DNA of 64,000 bases from Thermohalobaculum sp050330995. GTDB taxonomy: Bacteria > Pseudomonadota > Alphaproteobacteria > Rhodobacterales > Rhodobacteraceae. Positions 36,915 through 46,549 of the stretch are shown here, piece after piece. The position numbers were made by a program, and so were the translations under genes. The notes under the pieces are model-generated. The model saw nothing but the letters and a program-made list of their open reading frames with translations, searched no databases and was not told the origin of the DNA. Position 1 is the first letter of the stretch. Each line of letters starts with the position of its first letter. The stretch is taken from NCBI GenBank assembly GCA_050330995.1, contig JBHJHI010000081.1, positions 21,394 to 85,393 of the forward strand, written 5' to 3'.

Positions 36915-38378
36915 CTAATACGCGTTCTTCTGGAACAGCACCACCATGGCGGTAAGCACCAGGATCTTCAAGTCGAACAATAGCGACCAGTTCTCGGCGT
37001 AGTAGATGTCGTGGTCGACCCGCGCCTTCATCTTGCCGATCGCCTCGGTCTCGCCGCGCAGGCCGCAGACCTGCGCCCAGCCGGTGATGCCGGGCTTGAC
37101 CTTGTGACGCGCGAAATAGCCGCGGATGCGCCGGCCGTAGTCCTCGTTGTGATCGAGCGCGTGCGGGCGCGGGCCGACGAGCGACATCGTCCCGTTCAGC
37201 ACGTTCAGGAGCTGGGGCAACTCGTCGATCGAGGTGCGCCGGATGAAGCGGCCCACCCGCGTGATCCGCGGGTCGTGCTTCTGCGCCTGCTTGGTGACGT
37301 GTTCCGGGATCTCGCGGTGGTACATCGAGCGGAACTTGTAGATCTCGAACGCGTGGTTGTTGAAGCCGAGCCGCTTCTGGCGGAAGAATACCGGGCCGGG
37401 GCTGTCGATCTTGATGGCGACGGCCACGACGATCAGCAACGGCGAGAGCGCGAGCACGATCAGCGCCGAGAGCACGTAGTCCTCGAGCGCCTTCAACAGG
37501 AACGACCAGCCCGAGATCGGGCGCTGGACCACCTCGAACACCGGCAACTGGCTCGCCGCCCCCATGACGGGGCGGAACTGGAGCTGGTAGCCGAGCAGAT
37601 CGGTCGAGACCGCGACGTTGATCGGAAGCTCGCGCAGCGCCTCCAGCGTCTCGGCGACCAGCGCCTCCTCGGACCAGGGCAGCGCGATGATGATGTCGTC
37701 GATCGAGTGGGTGCGCGCGTGCGCGATCATCGCCTCGAAGCCGCCGAGCACGGGATGGTCCTCGAGCGCGTCGATCGCGGGATCGGCGCTGGCGGCGAAC
37801 ACGCCGTCCACGCTCGTGAAGTAGGGGTTGATCGCGGCGAGGCGGCGCAGGAACTGGCGCGCCTGCTCGCCGGTGCCGAGCACCACCAGCCGCCGCCCGA
37901 TCACGCCGCGCCGCCCGAGCGCCTGGAGCGCCTGGCAGGCGAGCAGCCGCGTCGTCACCAGCGAGACGGTCGCCGCGACCGCGAAGGCGACCAGCCAGCG
38001 GTTAGAGTAGATGTCCTGGGTCTTGAGCGTGACGACGATGGTCAGGAACAGCAGGAACGCGGTGACCACGGCCACGATCAGGAAATCGGAGCGGCTGATC
38101 GGGCGCATGATCGCGTCGACGTCGTACATGTCCGCGCGCGAGAGCAGGGTGACGGCGGCGAAGGTGACGAAGCCGACGGCGAAGACGTAGTAGTCGAGCG
38201 TCACCGCGCTGTAGCGTACCAGCGCGAGATGGGAGAGCGCGCCGGAGCCCGCGAGCGCGAGGACGTCGAGCACGAGGACGACGCCCGGCAGGCTCGCGAT
38301 CGTGAGCCAGGCGGGACGCGACGTTCGGCTGCGCCCCCGTCTCGCCGGCCGTTCCGCCCGCTGCAGCATGTCCAACAT
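36915..38378 (-). CDS. Initiating polyprenyl-phosphate sugar transferase (WcaJ type)
   Basis: A 487-aa polyisoprenyl-phosphate hexose-1-phosphate transferase that starts exopolysaccharide repeat-unit assembly on undecaprenyl phosphate. The N-terminal half has four or five membrane helices and a Rossmann-like domain (RRLVVLGTGEQARQFLRRL). The C-terminal catalytic domain has a membrane helix (about 295-318), then SPGPVFFRQKRLGFNNHAFEIYKFRSM, RRTSIDELPQLLNVLNGTMSLVGPRPHA with the catalytic D-E pair, and KPGITGWAQVCGLRGET. Matches the TIGR03013/TIGR03025 build. It sits between the barrel gene and the TPR lipoprotein. Confidence 0.94.
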   Translation of the reverse strand: MLDMLQRAERPARRGRSRTSRPAWLTIASLPGVVLVLDVLALAGSGALSHLALVRYSAVTLDYYVFAVGFVTFAAVTLLSRADMYDVDAIMRPISRSDFLIVAVVTAFLLFLTIVVTLKTQDIYSNRWLVAFAVAATVSLVTTRLLACQALQALGRRGVIGRRLVVLGTGEQARQFLRRLAAINPYFTSVDGVFAASADPAIDALEDHPVLGGFEAMIAHARTHSIDDIIIALPWSEEALVAETLEALRELPINVAVSTDLLGYQLQFRPVMGAASQLPVFEVVQRPISGWSFLLKALEDYVLSALIVLALSPLLIVVAVAIKIDSPGPVFFRQKRLGFNNHAFEIYKFRSMYHREIPEHVTKQAQKHDPRITRVGRFIRRTSIDELPQLLNVLNGTMSLVGPRPHALDHNEDYGRRIRGYFARHKVKPGITGWAQVCGLRGETEAIGKMKARVDHDIYYAENWSLLFDLKILVLTAMVVLFQKNAY

Positions 38379-38446
38379 CGGCTCCCCGCCCGAGGCCGAA
38401 GATCGCCCCCATCCCTGGCCGTGCCCGGATATAGCGGCAAATCTCC

Positions 38447-39760
38447 TCAGGGATAAAGTGCGAGATCGCGCGTCAGCGTCAGCGTCGCGCCGTTCGACAG
38501 CCGCAAATCGCCGTCGTTGCTGCCGATCAGGAAGGCGTAACTGAGCCGGGCGCTCCAGTTGCGGCTGACGTCGTAGCTGAGCCCTGGCGAGACGCGGGCG
38601 ATCAGCGAGCCGTCGCCGTCGCCACCGTCGGCGTCGATGTCGCGGCTGCGCGACAGCCTCAGCCTCAGCGTCAGGCTGTGGCGCCGCGTCAGGTTCTCGT
38701 CCGCCGAGGCGAAGAGCGAGGTGCGGTTGGACAGATCGCCGTTCGCCGAGGGCGAGACCGACTGCGCCGCGCCGAGGCTGAAGCGCCGCGCCGCGGTGCG
38801 GTAGTCGACCGCGAGCGAGCCGGAGAAGCCGAGCGTGCTGTCCTCGTCGCTCGGCTGCGCGCCGATGTCGCGCTCGTCGAACAGGGTGTAGACGAGTCCG
38901 CCGGAGGCGGAGAACGACAGCCGCGGCGAGGCGGTGCGCGTGATCCCGAGCCTCGTGTTGAAGAGGGTGGCGTCGCGCGCGGTCTCGAGCTCGGACAGGA
39001 AGCGCTGCCCGGCGAAGGAGAGCGTGAGGTCGGTGCGCTGCGAGACGCTGCGCCTCAGGCTCGCGTTCGCGCCGAAGGAGGTGGAGCCGGCGATCTGCTC
39101 GGTCGTCTCGCCGACGCGCCGGAACGAGGCGTTCACGCCCGTGCCCAGCGACGTTCGTGGCGAGAGCGGCACGCTGAGGCCGAGGCTCGGGGCGACGCGG
39201 ATCTCGGTGGTCTCGACGTCGTCGAGCGTGGCGTCGTCGGCGGCGGTGTCCTGATCGATGAGTTCGTCCTCGACGACGTCGAACCCGTCGTCGTCGAAGT
39301 CGGGCAGGTCGAGCCCGCCCAGGGTGTCGCCGAAGTCGTCGGCGAAGGCGGTATCGTCGCTGTCGAGGCGCCGGCGGCGGAAGGTGAGCCCCGGCGAGAG
39401 CGCGAAGCGCGGCTGCGCGATCTGGCCCGACAGCCGCAGCGTCGGCTCGAACAGTTCGCGGAGCGCGTCCTGGTCCTCGTCCCGGTTGGTGCGGTAGCGA
39501 AAGCCGAAGCCGGTCGCGAGCCTCCAGGACGAGCGCTGCGTCGCGAGCCGGCCGTTGAGGCTCAGCCGCGTGTTGCTCCCGAACGAGATCGGCTCCCCGC
39601 CGCCTCTGTCGCTGTCGAGCGACGGGTTGGTGTCGAGCGACAGGTTCTGCGACAGGGAGCCGTCCAGAGTGAACCCCTGCGCCGCGGCCCCGGCCGGCGC
39701 CATCGCGGCCAACGCCGCGGCGAAGGCGGTGGCGAGGCGCGCGCCTCGCGGCGGGCTCAT
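38447..39760 (-). CDS. Outer-membrane beta-barrel protein of the EPS locus
   Basis: A 437-aa exported protein: signal peptide (FAAALAAMAPAGAAAQ), then many amphipathic beta strands with alternating residues (LDGSLSQNLSLDTNPSLDSD, SWRLATGFGFRYRTN, SLTLRLRLSRSRDIDADGG), ending with a terminal strand of barrel type (NGATLTLTRDLALYP). An acidic insert (about 145-180, many Asp) lies between strands. It corresponds in position to the PEP-CTERM-locus outer-membrane proteins (TIGR03016 type) and is a candidate secretin-like or anchoring pore. The start overlaps the stop of the export gene in ATGA. Confidence 0.8.
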   Translation of the reverse strand: MSPPRGARLATAFAAALAAMAPAGAAAQGFTLDGSLSQNLSLDTNPSLDSDRGGGEPISFGSNTRLSLNGRLATQRSSWRLATGFGFRYRTNRDEDQDALRELFEPTLRLSGQIAQPRFALSPGLTFRRRRLDSDDTAFADDFGDTLGGLDLPDFDDDGFDVVEDELIDQDTAADDATLDDVETTEIRVAPSLGLSVPLSPRTSLGTGVNASFRRVGETTEQIAGSTSFGANASLRRSVSQRTDLTLSFAGQRFLSELETARDATLFNTRLGITRTASPRLSFSASGGLVYTLFDERDIGAQPSDEDSTLGFSGSLAVDYRTAARRFSLGAAQSVSPSANGDLSNRTSLFASADENLTRRHSLTLRLRLSRSRDIDADGGDGDGSLIARVSPGLSYDVSRNWSARLSYAFLIGSNDGDLRLSNGATLTLTRDLALYP

Positions 39761-40548
39761 TCGAACAGGCCGCGCTCTGGCACGACGATGACGTCGCCGT
39801 CGACGACGGGGACGATCTCCGCGAGCGGCGCGCCGTCGAGCACCGCGTCGTAGTCGAAGAGATAGAGCGCGCCCGCGGCCCCCTCGATCTTGCGGCGCAG
39901 CTGGATGCGGCGCGTGGCCGCGAACACGCTCGGCCCGCCGGCGAGGGCCAGCGCCTGGAGGATGTTGAAGGGCTCGCCGGTCTCGAACGGGAAGCCGCCC
40001 GGGCGCGCGACCTCGCCGAGCACGAACACCTGCCCCACGTCGTCCTGCTCGGCGAGCAGCTCCTGGACGATGCGCGCGTTGAACGGGCCGAGGCCCGCGA
40101 GGCTCACGTCGACCGTGGGCGCGGTGATGAAGTCCTCGGAGAGGCCGCGCAGGATGATCTGCTCGACCTCCTCCGGCGTGCGCCCGCTCGCGTCGATGGT
40201 GCCCGCGATCGGCATCGAGACCTTGCCGTCGGGCCGCACGAGCAGCGTGCGGTTGAGGCTGGCGTCCTCCAGCACGGAGACGGAGATGCTGTCGCCGGGG
40301 CGCAGCTGGAAGTCCTCGTCGACCACGGTGATGCTGCCGGGGTCCACCTCGGGCGTGCCCGTCGGCGCGCCGAGCCCGCCGGGCGCGGGGGCGAAGCCGG
40401 GCACGGCCACGCCCTGGGACGGACCCGTCGGCACGCCGGTGCCGCCCGTCGGCCCCGTGCCGAGGGCGGAGCCCTGCTCGACGGTCTGCGCCGCCGCCGG
40501 CAGCGCGAGAGAGAGCGACAGCGCGAGGGCGAGGAGGGGGTGGCGCAT
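39757..40548 (-). CDS. Wza/GumB-type polysaccharide export protein
   Basis: A 263-aa periplasmic/outer-membrane export protein. Signal peptide (LLALALSLSLALPAAAQ), a Gly/Pro/Thr-rich linker (30-75), then the polysaccharide export (Poly_export) domain starting FQLRPGDSISVSVLED and VRPDGKVSMPIAGTIDASG, followed by a SLBB-type domain (VFVLGEVARPGGFPFETG, ILQALALAGGPSV). It lacks an obvious lipobox cysteine, so it may be a non-lipidated member. GGAGAG 7 nt upstream decides the start. Coupled to the barrel gene. Confidence 0.92.
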   Translation of the reverse strand: MRHPLLALALSLSLALPAAAQTVEQGSALGTGPTGGTGVPTGPSQGVAVPGFAPAPGGLGAPTGTPEVDPGSITVVDEDFQLRPGDSISVSVLEDASLNRTLLVRPDGKVSMPIAGTIDASGRTPEEVEQIILRGLSEDFITAPTVDVSLAGLGPFNARIVQELLAEQDDVGQVFVLGEVARPGGFPFETGEPFNILQALALAGGPSVFAATRRIQLRRKIEGAAGALYLFDYDAVLDGAPLAEIVPVVDGDVIVVPERGLFE

Positions 40549-40705
40549 GGGCAGGCTCTCCACGGGGTGAGGAAATCCGACGCAGATCAACCACGCCGTC
40601 CCGTCGAAGACCAGACCGTGTCCCGACGTCGCGGGGGCGGGTATCCCGAGATGCGACGGCTCGGCAACAGGGGCGCGCGGCGTCCGCCCCCGTGGCCGGA
40701 CGCTC

Positions 40706-41587
40706 TCAGCCGCTCTGCGACGGACCGCCGTAGCCGTAGCCGCCGTACCCGTAGCCGTAGCCGTAGGAATAGGGGTCGCGGCGCGGGTCGCGGTGCTTGT
40801 TGAGCAGAATGCCGAGGAAGTTGGTGTTGGCCGAGAGCAGCCGCTCGCACTCGTCGATGTCGCTCGCGCGGCTCTCGCCAGCGGAGACGACCAGCATGGT
40901 GCAGTCGGCGAGCTGGACGAAGGCGAGGGCGTCGTCGTTCACCAGCATCGGCGGCAGGTCGAAGATCGTGACCTCCGGCTTGAAGCGGCGCTGGATGGCG
41001 TCGAGGGTCTGAGCGGTGGTCGGGCGCTCGATCAGCTCGGCGCTGTCGCGCACGCGCACGCTGTTGAGCCCGAGCGCGAGGTTGTCGCCGATGCGCTCGA
41101 GATGCGCCTCCGGCGCGACCTGGCCGGTCAGCATCGCGCCGATCTGTCGCTTGCCGGTGGCGCCGAGGATCGAGGCCACCCGCGGCGCCTTCAGGTCCAT
41201 GTCGATCAGCATGGTGCGATGGGTGGCGTGGCGCGACAGGCTGAAGGCGAGGTTGGCCGAGATCACCGTCTTGCCGCAGCCCTTGGTCGGCGAGGTGATG
41301 GCGAGGCGCGACCAGCCGTTCTCGCGCATGAGCTTCAGGAGGCGGGTGCGCAGCACGTCGAAGGTGACGTGCGCGGGGTCGGTCTTCTGGTAGGAGACCA
41401 CGCGCTCGCGGCGCATGCGGTCGGCGTCGATCGGCAGAACGGCGAGCCCCTGCCACAGATCGTCGACCGACGAGGCGCCGCCCCCCGGGCGCGCGGCGGG
41501 CTCGGCGCCCGGCGGCGGGGGGACGGCCGAGACGCCCTCGCGCCGCTCGCGCGCCTTGGAGATCGCGTCCTTGAGTCTCTCGACCAT
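40706..41587 (-). CDS. BY-kinase type tyrosine autokinase (CpsD/Wzc cytoplasmic part)
   Basis: A 293-aa cytoplasmic bacterial tyrosine kinase controlling polysaccharide chain length with the adjacent Wzz-type protein. Walker A ITSPTKGCGKTVISANLAFS (about 97-116), Walker A' MLIDMDLKAPRVA, Walker B IFDLPPMLVNDDAL. The C-terminus is a glycine-spaced tyrosine cluster (seven Tyr between 273 and 286), the autophosphorylation tail, encoded by a hexanucleotide-like GTAGCC repeat on the plus strand. Matches the TIGR03018 XrtA-associated kinase pattern. Confidence 0.93.
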   Translation of the reverse strand: MVERLKDAISKARERREGVSAVPPPPGAEPAARPGGGASSVDDLWQGLAVLPIDADRMRRERVVSYQKTDPAHVTFDVLRTRLLKLMRENGWSRLAITSPTKGCGKTVISANLAFSLSRHATHRTMLIDMDLKAPRVASILGATGKRQIGAMLTGQVAPEAHLERIGDNLALGLNSVRVRDSAELIERPTTAQTLDAIQRRFKPEVTIFDLPPMLVNDDALAFVQLADCTMLVVSAGESRASDIDECERLLSANTNFLGILLNKHRDPRRDPYSYGYGYGYGGYGYGGPSQSG

Positions 41588-41639
41588 ATCCTCGTCCCCG
41601 TTGTCTCTGTCGTCGCCCGCCGGGCGGCGCGGCCGCGCC

Positions 41640-43235
41640 TCAGCCGGCTAGGCGATCCTTGACGTTGTCGATGAAGTCCATCGCGCCCGTGCGCTCGAGC
41701 ACCGTCTCCGCGATGAGCTGCAGCGGCATCACGAACTGGTCGACGGCGTAGAGCGTGCCCGGCACCACGACGAGGAAGAACAGTGTGATCACGCGGGTGC
41801 GCCAGACGCGCCGGCGCACCTCTGACTCGGTCTCGATGTAGGGGATCGTCACCACCGGGCGCATGTTGAGCGCGCGCTCCAGGTCGGAGACGGTGCGCAC
41901 GCTCTGGTTCATCAGCTCGGCGAGCACGATCAGCGAGAAGGCGGCGGCGAAGCCGCCCGCCACGCCGCCGGCGGCGACGATCTTGCGGTTGGGCGCGATC
42001 GGGGCGTCCGGCACCTCCGCCTGCTCGATCACCTCGAAGCGCTCGGCCTGCTGGTTGACCTCGAGCGTCACGCCGGTCTCGGCGGCGGCGAGGTTGCGGC
42101 TCGCCTCCTCGTAGCGCCGCTCGAGCCCGCGATAGCGCCGCTGCATCGCGTTCATCTCGGCGGCGACGTTGGGGCCGCGGTTGATCGCCTCGGCGAGGTA
42201 GCCCTTGCGGTCGAGCGCGTCGGACTGCTGCTTCTTCAGGAGCGCGATGCGGTTGTCGACGAGGCTGATCTCGCGGTTCAGCTCGCCGCGCCGGTCGGCG
42301 ACCAGGTTCTCGGCGCGCCTGCGGTCCTCGGGGCCGATCGCGGCCTCCAGCGCGCCGATGCGCGCGACCAGGGACTTCACCTGCGGGTGGGTGTCGGCGA
42401 AGACGGCGCGCTTGAGCACCAGTTCGCGCTCGAGCGCGCGCAGCTCGCGCTGCTCGTCGGTGAGCTGGTCGAGCACGGTCTCGATGTCGACGCCCTCGTC
42501 GAGGGTGCGCCTGAGCGTGCGGCGCTGTTCCTCGAGCGCGAGGATCTCGCGCTCGCGCTCGAACATGCTCGATTCGATGTGCGACAGCTCGGAGCGGTTC
42601 TGCTCCATCGCGTTCGGCAGCGAGTCGGCGTTCTCGCGCTGGAACGCGCTCATCTCGTCCTCGAGGTTGAGCAGCTCCCGGGCGAGTTCGTCGGCCTCGC
42701 TCTCGAAGAACCCCTTGGTGTTCTCGGTGGTCGCCTGGCGGATGGTGACGTTTTCCTCGACCGCGAGCGCGACCAGCTCGTTGACGACCGCCGCGGCCAT
42801 CCGCGGATCGGAGGCCCTGAAGCTGACGCGGAAGCCCGAGATGTCCTCGCGCCCGCGATTGCCCCCGATCGGGTCGATCTCCACGCCTTCGCGCAGCACG
42901 CGCACCTTCTCGGTCGGGCTCATGTCCGGCTCGTCCTCGAACAGCGACAGCTGATCGACGAGCTGGAGCAGGTTCTTGCGCGAACGCAGGCGGCCCTGGA
43001 TGAGCTGGAGGCGCTGGGCGGCGGGCGTGGCCACGGTCGAGCCGACGAGGTTGGGGTCGATCGCCTGGTTCTCGATCAGCACGCGCGCCTCAGCCTCGTA
43101 GACGGGGGGCAGCACGTAGGCGATGAACAGGCCCACGAGCCCGCACAGCGGCACCAGGATCGCGAACAGATACCACCGCCGCAGCACGGCATCGATGTAG
43201 TCGCGGATGTCGATCGGGGTCTCGGTCTCGCTCAC
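41640..43235 (-). CDS. Wzz/GumC-type chain-length determinant protein
   Basis: A 531-aa inner-membrane co-polymerase. Wzz domain with first helix at about 18-38 (YLFAILVPLCGLVGLFIAYV), a long periplasmic coiled-coil region (about 170-380, rich in Glu, Arg, Leu), the second helix area around 418-440 and a third hydrophobic segment near 480-500 (VITLFFLVVVPGTLYAVDQF). The start is a GTG (VSETETPIDIRDY). No kinase domain is fused; the separate BY-kinase follows. Corresponds to TIGR03007-type proteins of XrtA loci. Confidence 0.92.
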   Translation of the reverse strand: MSETETPIDIRDYIDAVLRRWYLFAILVPLCGLVGLFIAYVLPPVYEAEARVLIENQAIDPNLVGSTVATPAAQRLQLIQGRLRSRKNLLQLVDQLSLFEDEPDMSPTEKVRVLREGVEIDPIGGNRGREDISGFRVSFRASDPRMAAAVVNELVALAVEENVTIRQATTENTKGFFESEADELARELLNLEDEMSAFQRENADSLPNAMEQNRSELSHIESSMFEREREILALEEQRRTLRRTLDEGVDIETVLDQLTDEQRELRALERELVLKRAVFADTHPQVKSLVARIGALEAAIGPEDRRRAENLVADRRGELNREISLVDNRIALLKKQQSDALDRKGYLAEAINRGPNVAAEMNAMQRRYRGLERRYEEASRNLAAAETGVTLEVNQQAERFEVIEQAEVPDAPIAPNRKIVAAGGVAGGFAAAFSLIVLAELMNQSVRTVSDLERALNMRPVVTIPYIETESEVRRRVWRTRVITLFFLVVVPGTLYAVDQFVMPLQLIAETVLERTGAMDFIDNVKDRLAG

Positions 43236-43265
43236 AGCGTCCTCCCGCGCGCGTCCGGCGCCATC

Positions 43266-44168
43266 TCAGTGCCCGCCCTCGCGCGGCCGCGAGCCGGCCG
43301 CCTCCCCCGTGGAGGCGACGAGCTTGGGCGACGCGCCGCGGGGGGCAAAGTGGTTGTATATCCCGTGCCGGCGGATGCTGGACAGGAATTCCCAGAGCAG
43401 GTCCTCGTCGATCACCTCGCGCTCGCACGAGAAGCCGTAGACGAGCGCGAGGTCGCACAGGATGTTCACGAGCCGGGGCGTGCCGCCCGTCGCGTCCGCG
43501 ATCAGATCGCAGGTGCGGCCGGGGAAGACCACGTCGGACGCGCCGGCGACGCGCATGCGATGGCCGATGTAGGCGCGCACGTCCTCGTTCGAGAGCCGCG
43601 GCAGGTGGAAGTCGGCGGCGATGCGCTGGGCGAACTGCACGAGCTCGGGACGCGCGAGCAGCTCGCGCAGCTGTGGCTGGCCGACGAGCACGATCTGCAG
43701 CAGCTCGTCCTGATCGGCGTTGATGTTGGAGAGCATGCGCAGCTCCTCAAGCTGCTTGACCGAGAGGTTCTGCGCCTCGTCGACCACCAGCATCACCCGC
43801 CGCCCGTCGGCGTAGCGGTCGATCACGAAGTCCTGGAACCGCTTGAACAAGCGCACGTAGGCCTCGTCGTCGCGGAAATCGACGTCGAGCGCCATCAGCG
43901 CCCATTGCAGCAGGTCGCCGCGGCCCTCCTGCATGTTGGAGACGAGACCCATGGTCACGTCCTCGGGCAGCTCGTTCATCAGATGGCGCAGGAGCGTGGT
44001 TTTGCCGGCGCCGATCTCGCCGGTGATCACCGTGATCAGCGCGCGCGTCTCCACGCCGTAGCGCAGCATCGTGTAGGCGAGCTCGTGACCCCCGGACCAG
44101 TAGAGAAAGCGCGGGTCCGGCACTGTCAGGAACGGTCTGTGCTTGAGACCGTAGAACTGCTCGTACAT
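43266..44168 (-). CDS. ExeA/GspA-like AAA+ ATPase (XrtA-associated type)
   Basis: A 300-aa ATPase: N-terminal MYEQFYGLKHRPFLTVPDP, a signature of the XrtA-associated (TIGR03015) and ExeA group. Walker A TGEIGAGKTTLLRHL (about 49-63), Walker B VMLVVDEAQNLS (about 125), sensor region IVLVGQPQLRELL, and C-terminal TGGTPRLVNILCDLAL. Such ATPases are found beside polysaccharide and secretion systems and may supply energy or recognise peptidoglycan; a peptidoglycan-binding domain is absent here. 44 bp after the interrupted TPR gene. Confidence 0.9.
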   Translation of the reverse strand: MYEQFYGLKHRPFLTVPDPRFLYWSGGHELAYTMLRYGVETRALITVITGEIGAGKTTLLRHLMNELPEDVTMGLVSNMQEGRGDLLQWALMALDVDFRDDEAYVRLFKRFQDFVIDRYADGRRVMLVVDEAQNLSVKQLEELRMLSNINADQDELLQIVLVGQPQLRELLARPELVQFAQRIAADFHLPRLSNEDVRAYIGHRMRVAGASDVVFPGRTCDLIADATGGTPRLVNILCDLALVYGFSCEREVIDEDLLWEFLSSIRRHGIYNHFAPRGASPKLVASTGEAAGSRPREGGH

Positions 44169-44212
44169 CTAATGCGCGCCCTGGTTGATATCCCGCGTCT
44201 TCGGCGCCCGCG

Positions 44213-46549
44213 TCACTCCGACGGACGGGCCTCGACGACGCCGCCGGTCGATCTGTTCGAGTCTTTCGCCACATAACGTTGGTAGCGAAGGGTGTTCGTC
44301 GAGTCGAGGGCGGTGGCGCGCTGCAACATAGTTGCCGCGTCCTCCTCTCGCCCCGCCCGTGCGTAAGCTTCCGACAGATGGTAATGCACCGTGGCGTTGG
44401 CCGGAAGCCCGGCCACGGCGCGTTCCAGAAGCTCGATCGCCCGCTCGCGCTCGCCGGTATGTAGCGCGATCCAGCCGAGAGTGTCGAGGTACTCCGGCTG
44501 CGTCGTCCCCTCCAGCCGCATGGCCACCGCCGCGGCGCGCGCCATCGCCGCGGGCCCGCCGTCCTCGGCGAGCAGGCTCGCGAGATTGTTGGCGATCGGA
44601 CGCGAGGCGGGGTCGAGGGCGTGGAGCACCTCGTAGGCGGCGATCGCCTCGGTGCCGCGTCCCAGCTTGCGCGAGAGCGCGGCGCCGCGCAGCCACAGCG
44701 CCCCGGTCGAGGCCGCGCGCGCGAGGCCCCGGTCGATCCAGGCGAGCGCCCCGCGCAGCGAGCCTGCCCGCGCGGCCGCCAGCAGATAGCCCCCCGCCTC
44801 GCCCGGCGTGAGCGCGAGCGCGCGTTCCAGGTGCGCCGCCGCGTCCGGCCCGCCGCGCGCGGCCAGACGCAGGCGCAGCTCGGCGACGTCCGCGGCACGA
44901 TCCAGCGCGCGGCGGACCAGCGCGTCCGCCTCCGCCTCGTCGAGCGCCGCGAGGCAGGTGTCCAGGAGCGCCGCGCCCGCCGCGCCGGCCTCGGCTTCCG
45001 TGCGCTCGGCCGCCCGCGTGAGCAGCGTCACCGCGACCTCGCCGGCCGCCCCGGCCCGGCCCGCCTCGACGAGCAGCCGCCCTTCGAGAGCGGCGAGCCC
45101 GATCGAGCCCGGCCGCGTCGCGACCGCCTCGCGCACGAGCGCGAGGGCGGCCGCCTCGCGTCCTTCGCGCGCCGCCAGCCGCACGCGCGCGGCGAAGACC
45201 TCCGGCGCGTCGGCGCTGCGCTCGGCGGCGCGTTCGAGCAGGCGGGCGGCGCGCCCGGGCCGGCCAAGCGACGCTTCGCGCCCGGCGAGCGCGACGACGA
45301 GCCGTGTCGGCGTCTCGGGGCCGAGACGGACGAGCGCGGCCTCGAGCGCATCGCGCCCCTACTCGACGCGGTCGAGCTGTTCGGCGAGGCGGGCGACGGC
45401 CTCGGCGCTCCCGCCCCCGCGCGGGCGCGCCTCAAGCGCGGCGCGGGCGACGTCGAAGGCGACCTCCGGCGCGCCCGCCTCGCGCCAGCGCTCCGCCTCG
45501 TCGAGCGTCGCCCCCCAGAGCCGGCCGCGCGCATGGTCGTGCCCGAGGAGCGCGCCGGCGCGCTCGCGCTGCCCCGCGGCGATCAGCACCATCGCTTCGA
45601 GACGGCGGTGCATGGTCGAACCCGCGCCGAACCCGGCGGTCTCGATCAGGGCGTCGAGGCGCGAGAGCGCGGCGTCGAGGCCCTCGCGCGCCAGGGCGAG
45701 GTCAGCGCGCGCCCCGATCGCCTCGCGATCGCGCGGCGCCTTGGCGAGACGGGCGTCGAGTACGGCGGCGGCCTCCGCGAAGCGCCCGCGCGCGATCAGG
45801 CGCGTCGCGAGCCGCCGCGAGAGCACGCCGGCGTCGGCGCGGGTCGTGTCGGGGCTCGCGAGCGCGCGGCGCAGCGTCGCGACCGCGGCCTCGGGACGGC
45901 CGTGACGATCGTGGAGCGCGACCCGACGCTCGACGATCGCTAAGGTGTGGCGCACGGGCGAGGCGGCGAGCGCGGCGAGCGCGGCTTCCGGCCCCTCCGC
46001 GGCGAGCAGCGCGTCGGCGAGCGCGAGCGCGGCGTCCGCCTCGCGCGGCGCGGCGCCCACCGCGCGCCGCGCCGCGCGCAGCGCCGCGGTGGTATTGCCG
46101 ATCGACAGCAGCACGCGCGCCTTGAGGGCGAGCACCGCCGGATCGTGCGGCGCGAGGCGGTAGGCGGTGATGGCGAAGCGCAGCGCCTCGCCGAGCGCGC
46201 CGCGGTCGAGCTGGAGGCGCGCGAGACGGCGATAGGCCGCCGCGCCCGCGTCGTGCTCCTCCGCGGCGGTGCGCAGCCGCGCGAGCGCGAGCGCGATCTC
46301 GCCGCGGCCCTCGGCGATCTCGCCGAGCGCGACGAGGCTCGCCTCGTGGGCCGGATCGCTCGCCAGCGCGCGTTCGAACGCCTCGACCGCGCGGTCGTGC
46401 TCGCCGAGCCCGCGCAGCATGGCGCCGGTGGCGAAGGCTTCGTCGGCCGCACGCCGTCCGACGGCGTCGACGTCGTCGCGGCAACCCGCGAGCACTGCGC
46501 CCGCGAGCAGGAGCAGCGCGATACGAACGGCCCACGGCCGATACGTCAT
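44213..46549 (-). pseudogene. PrsT-type TPR lipoprotein gene interrupted by an in-frame TAG
   Basis: A 779-codon frame from ATG 46549 (GGAG 7 nt upstream) with one internal TAG at 45359-45361. The N-terminal 396 codons encode a lipoprotein signal (IALLLLAGAVLAGC) and TPR repeats (GEHDRAVEAFERALASDPAH). After the TAG the same frame continues without gap (GRDALEAALVRLGPE) through 381 more codons of TPR repeats ending NNLASLLAEDGG ... DTLGWIALHTGERERAIELL, matching the intact 805-aa paralogue at 34014-36431. A GTG at 45184 could restart the C-terminal 323 codons. It is a nonsense mutation, a base-call error or a readthrough case. First gene of the EPS locus. Confidence 0.85.
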
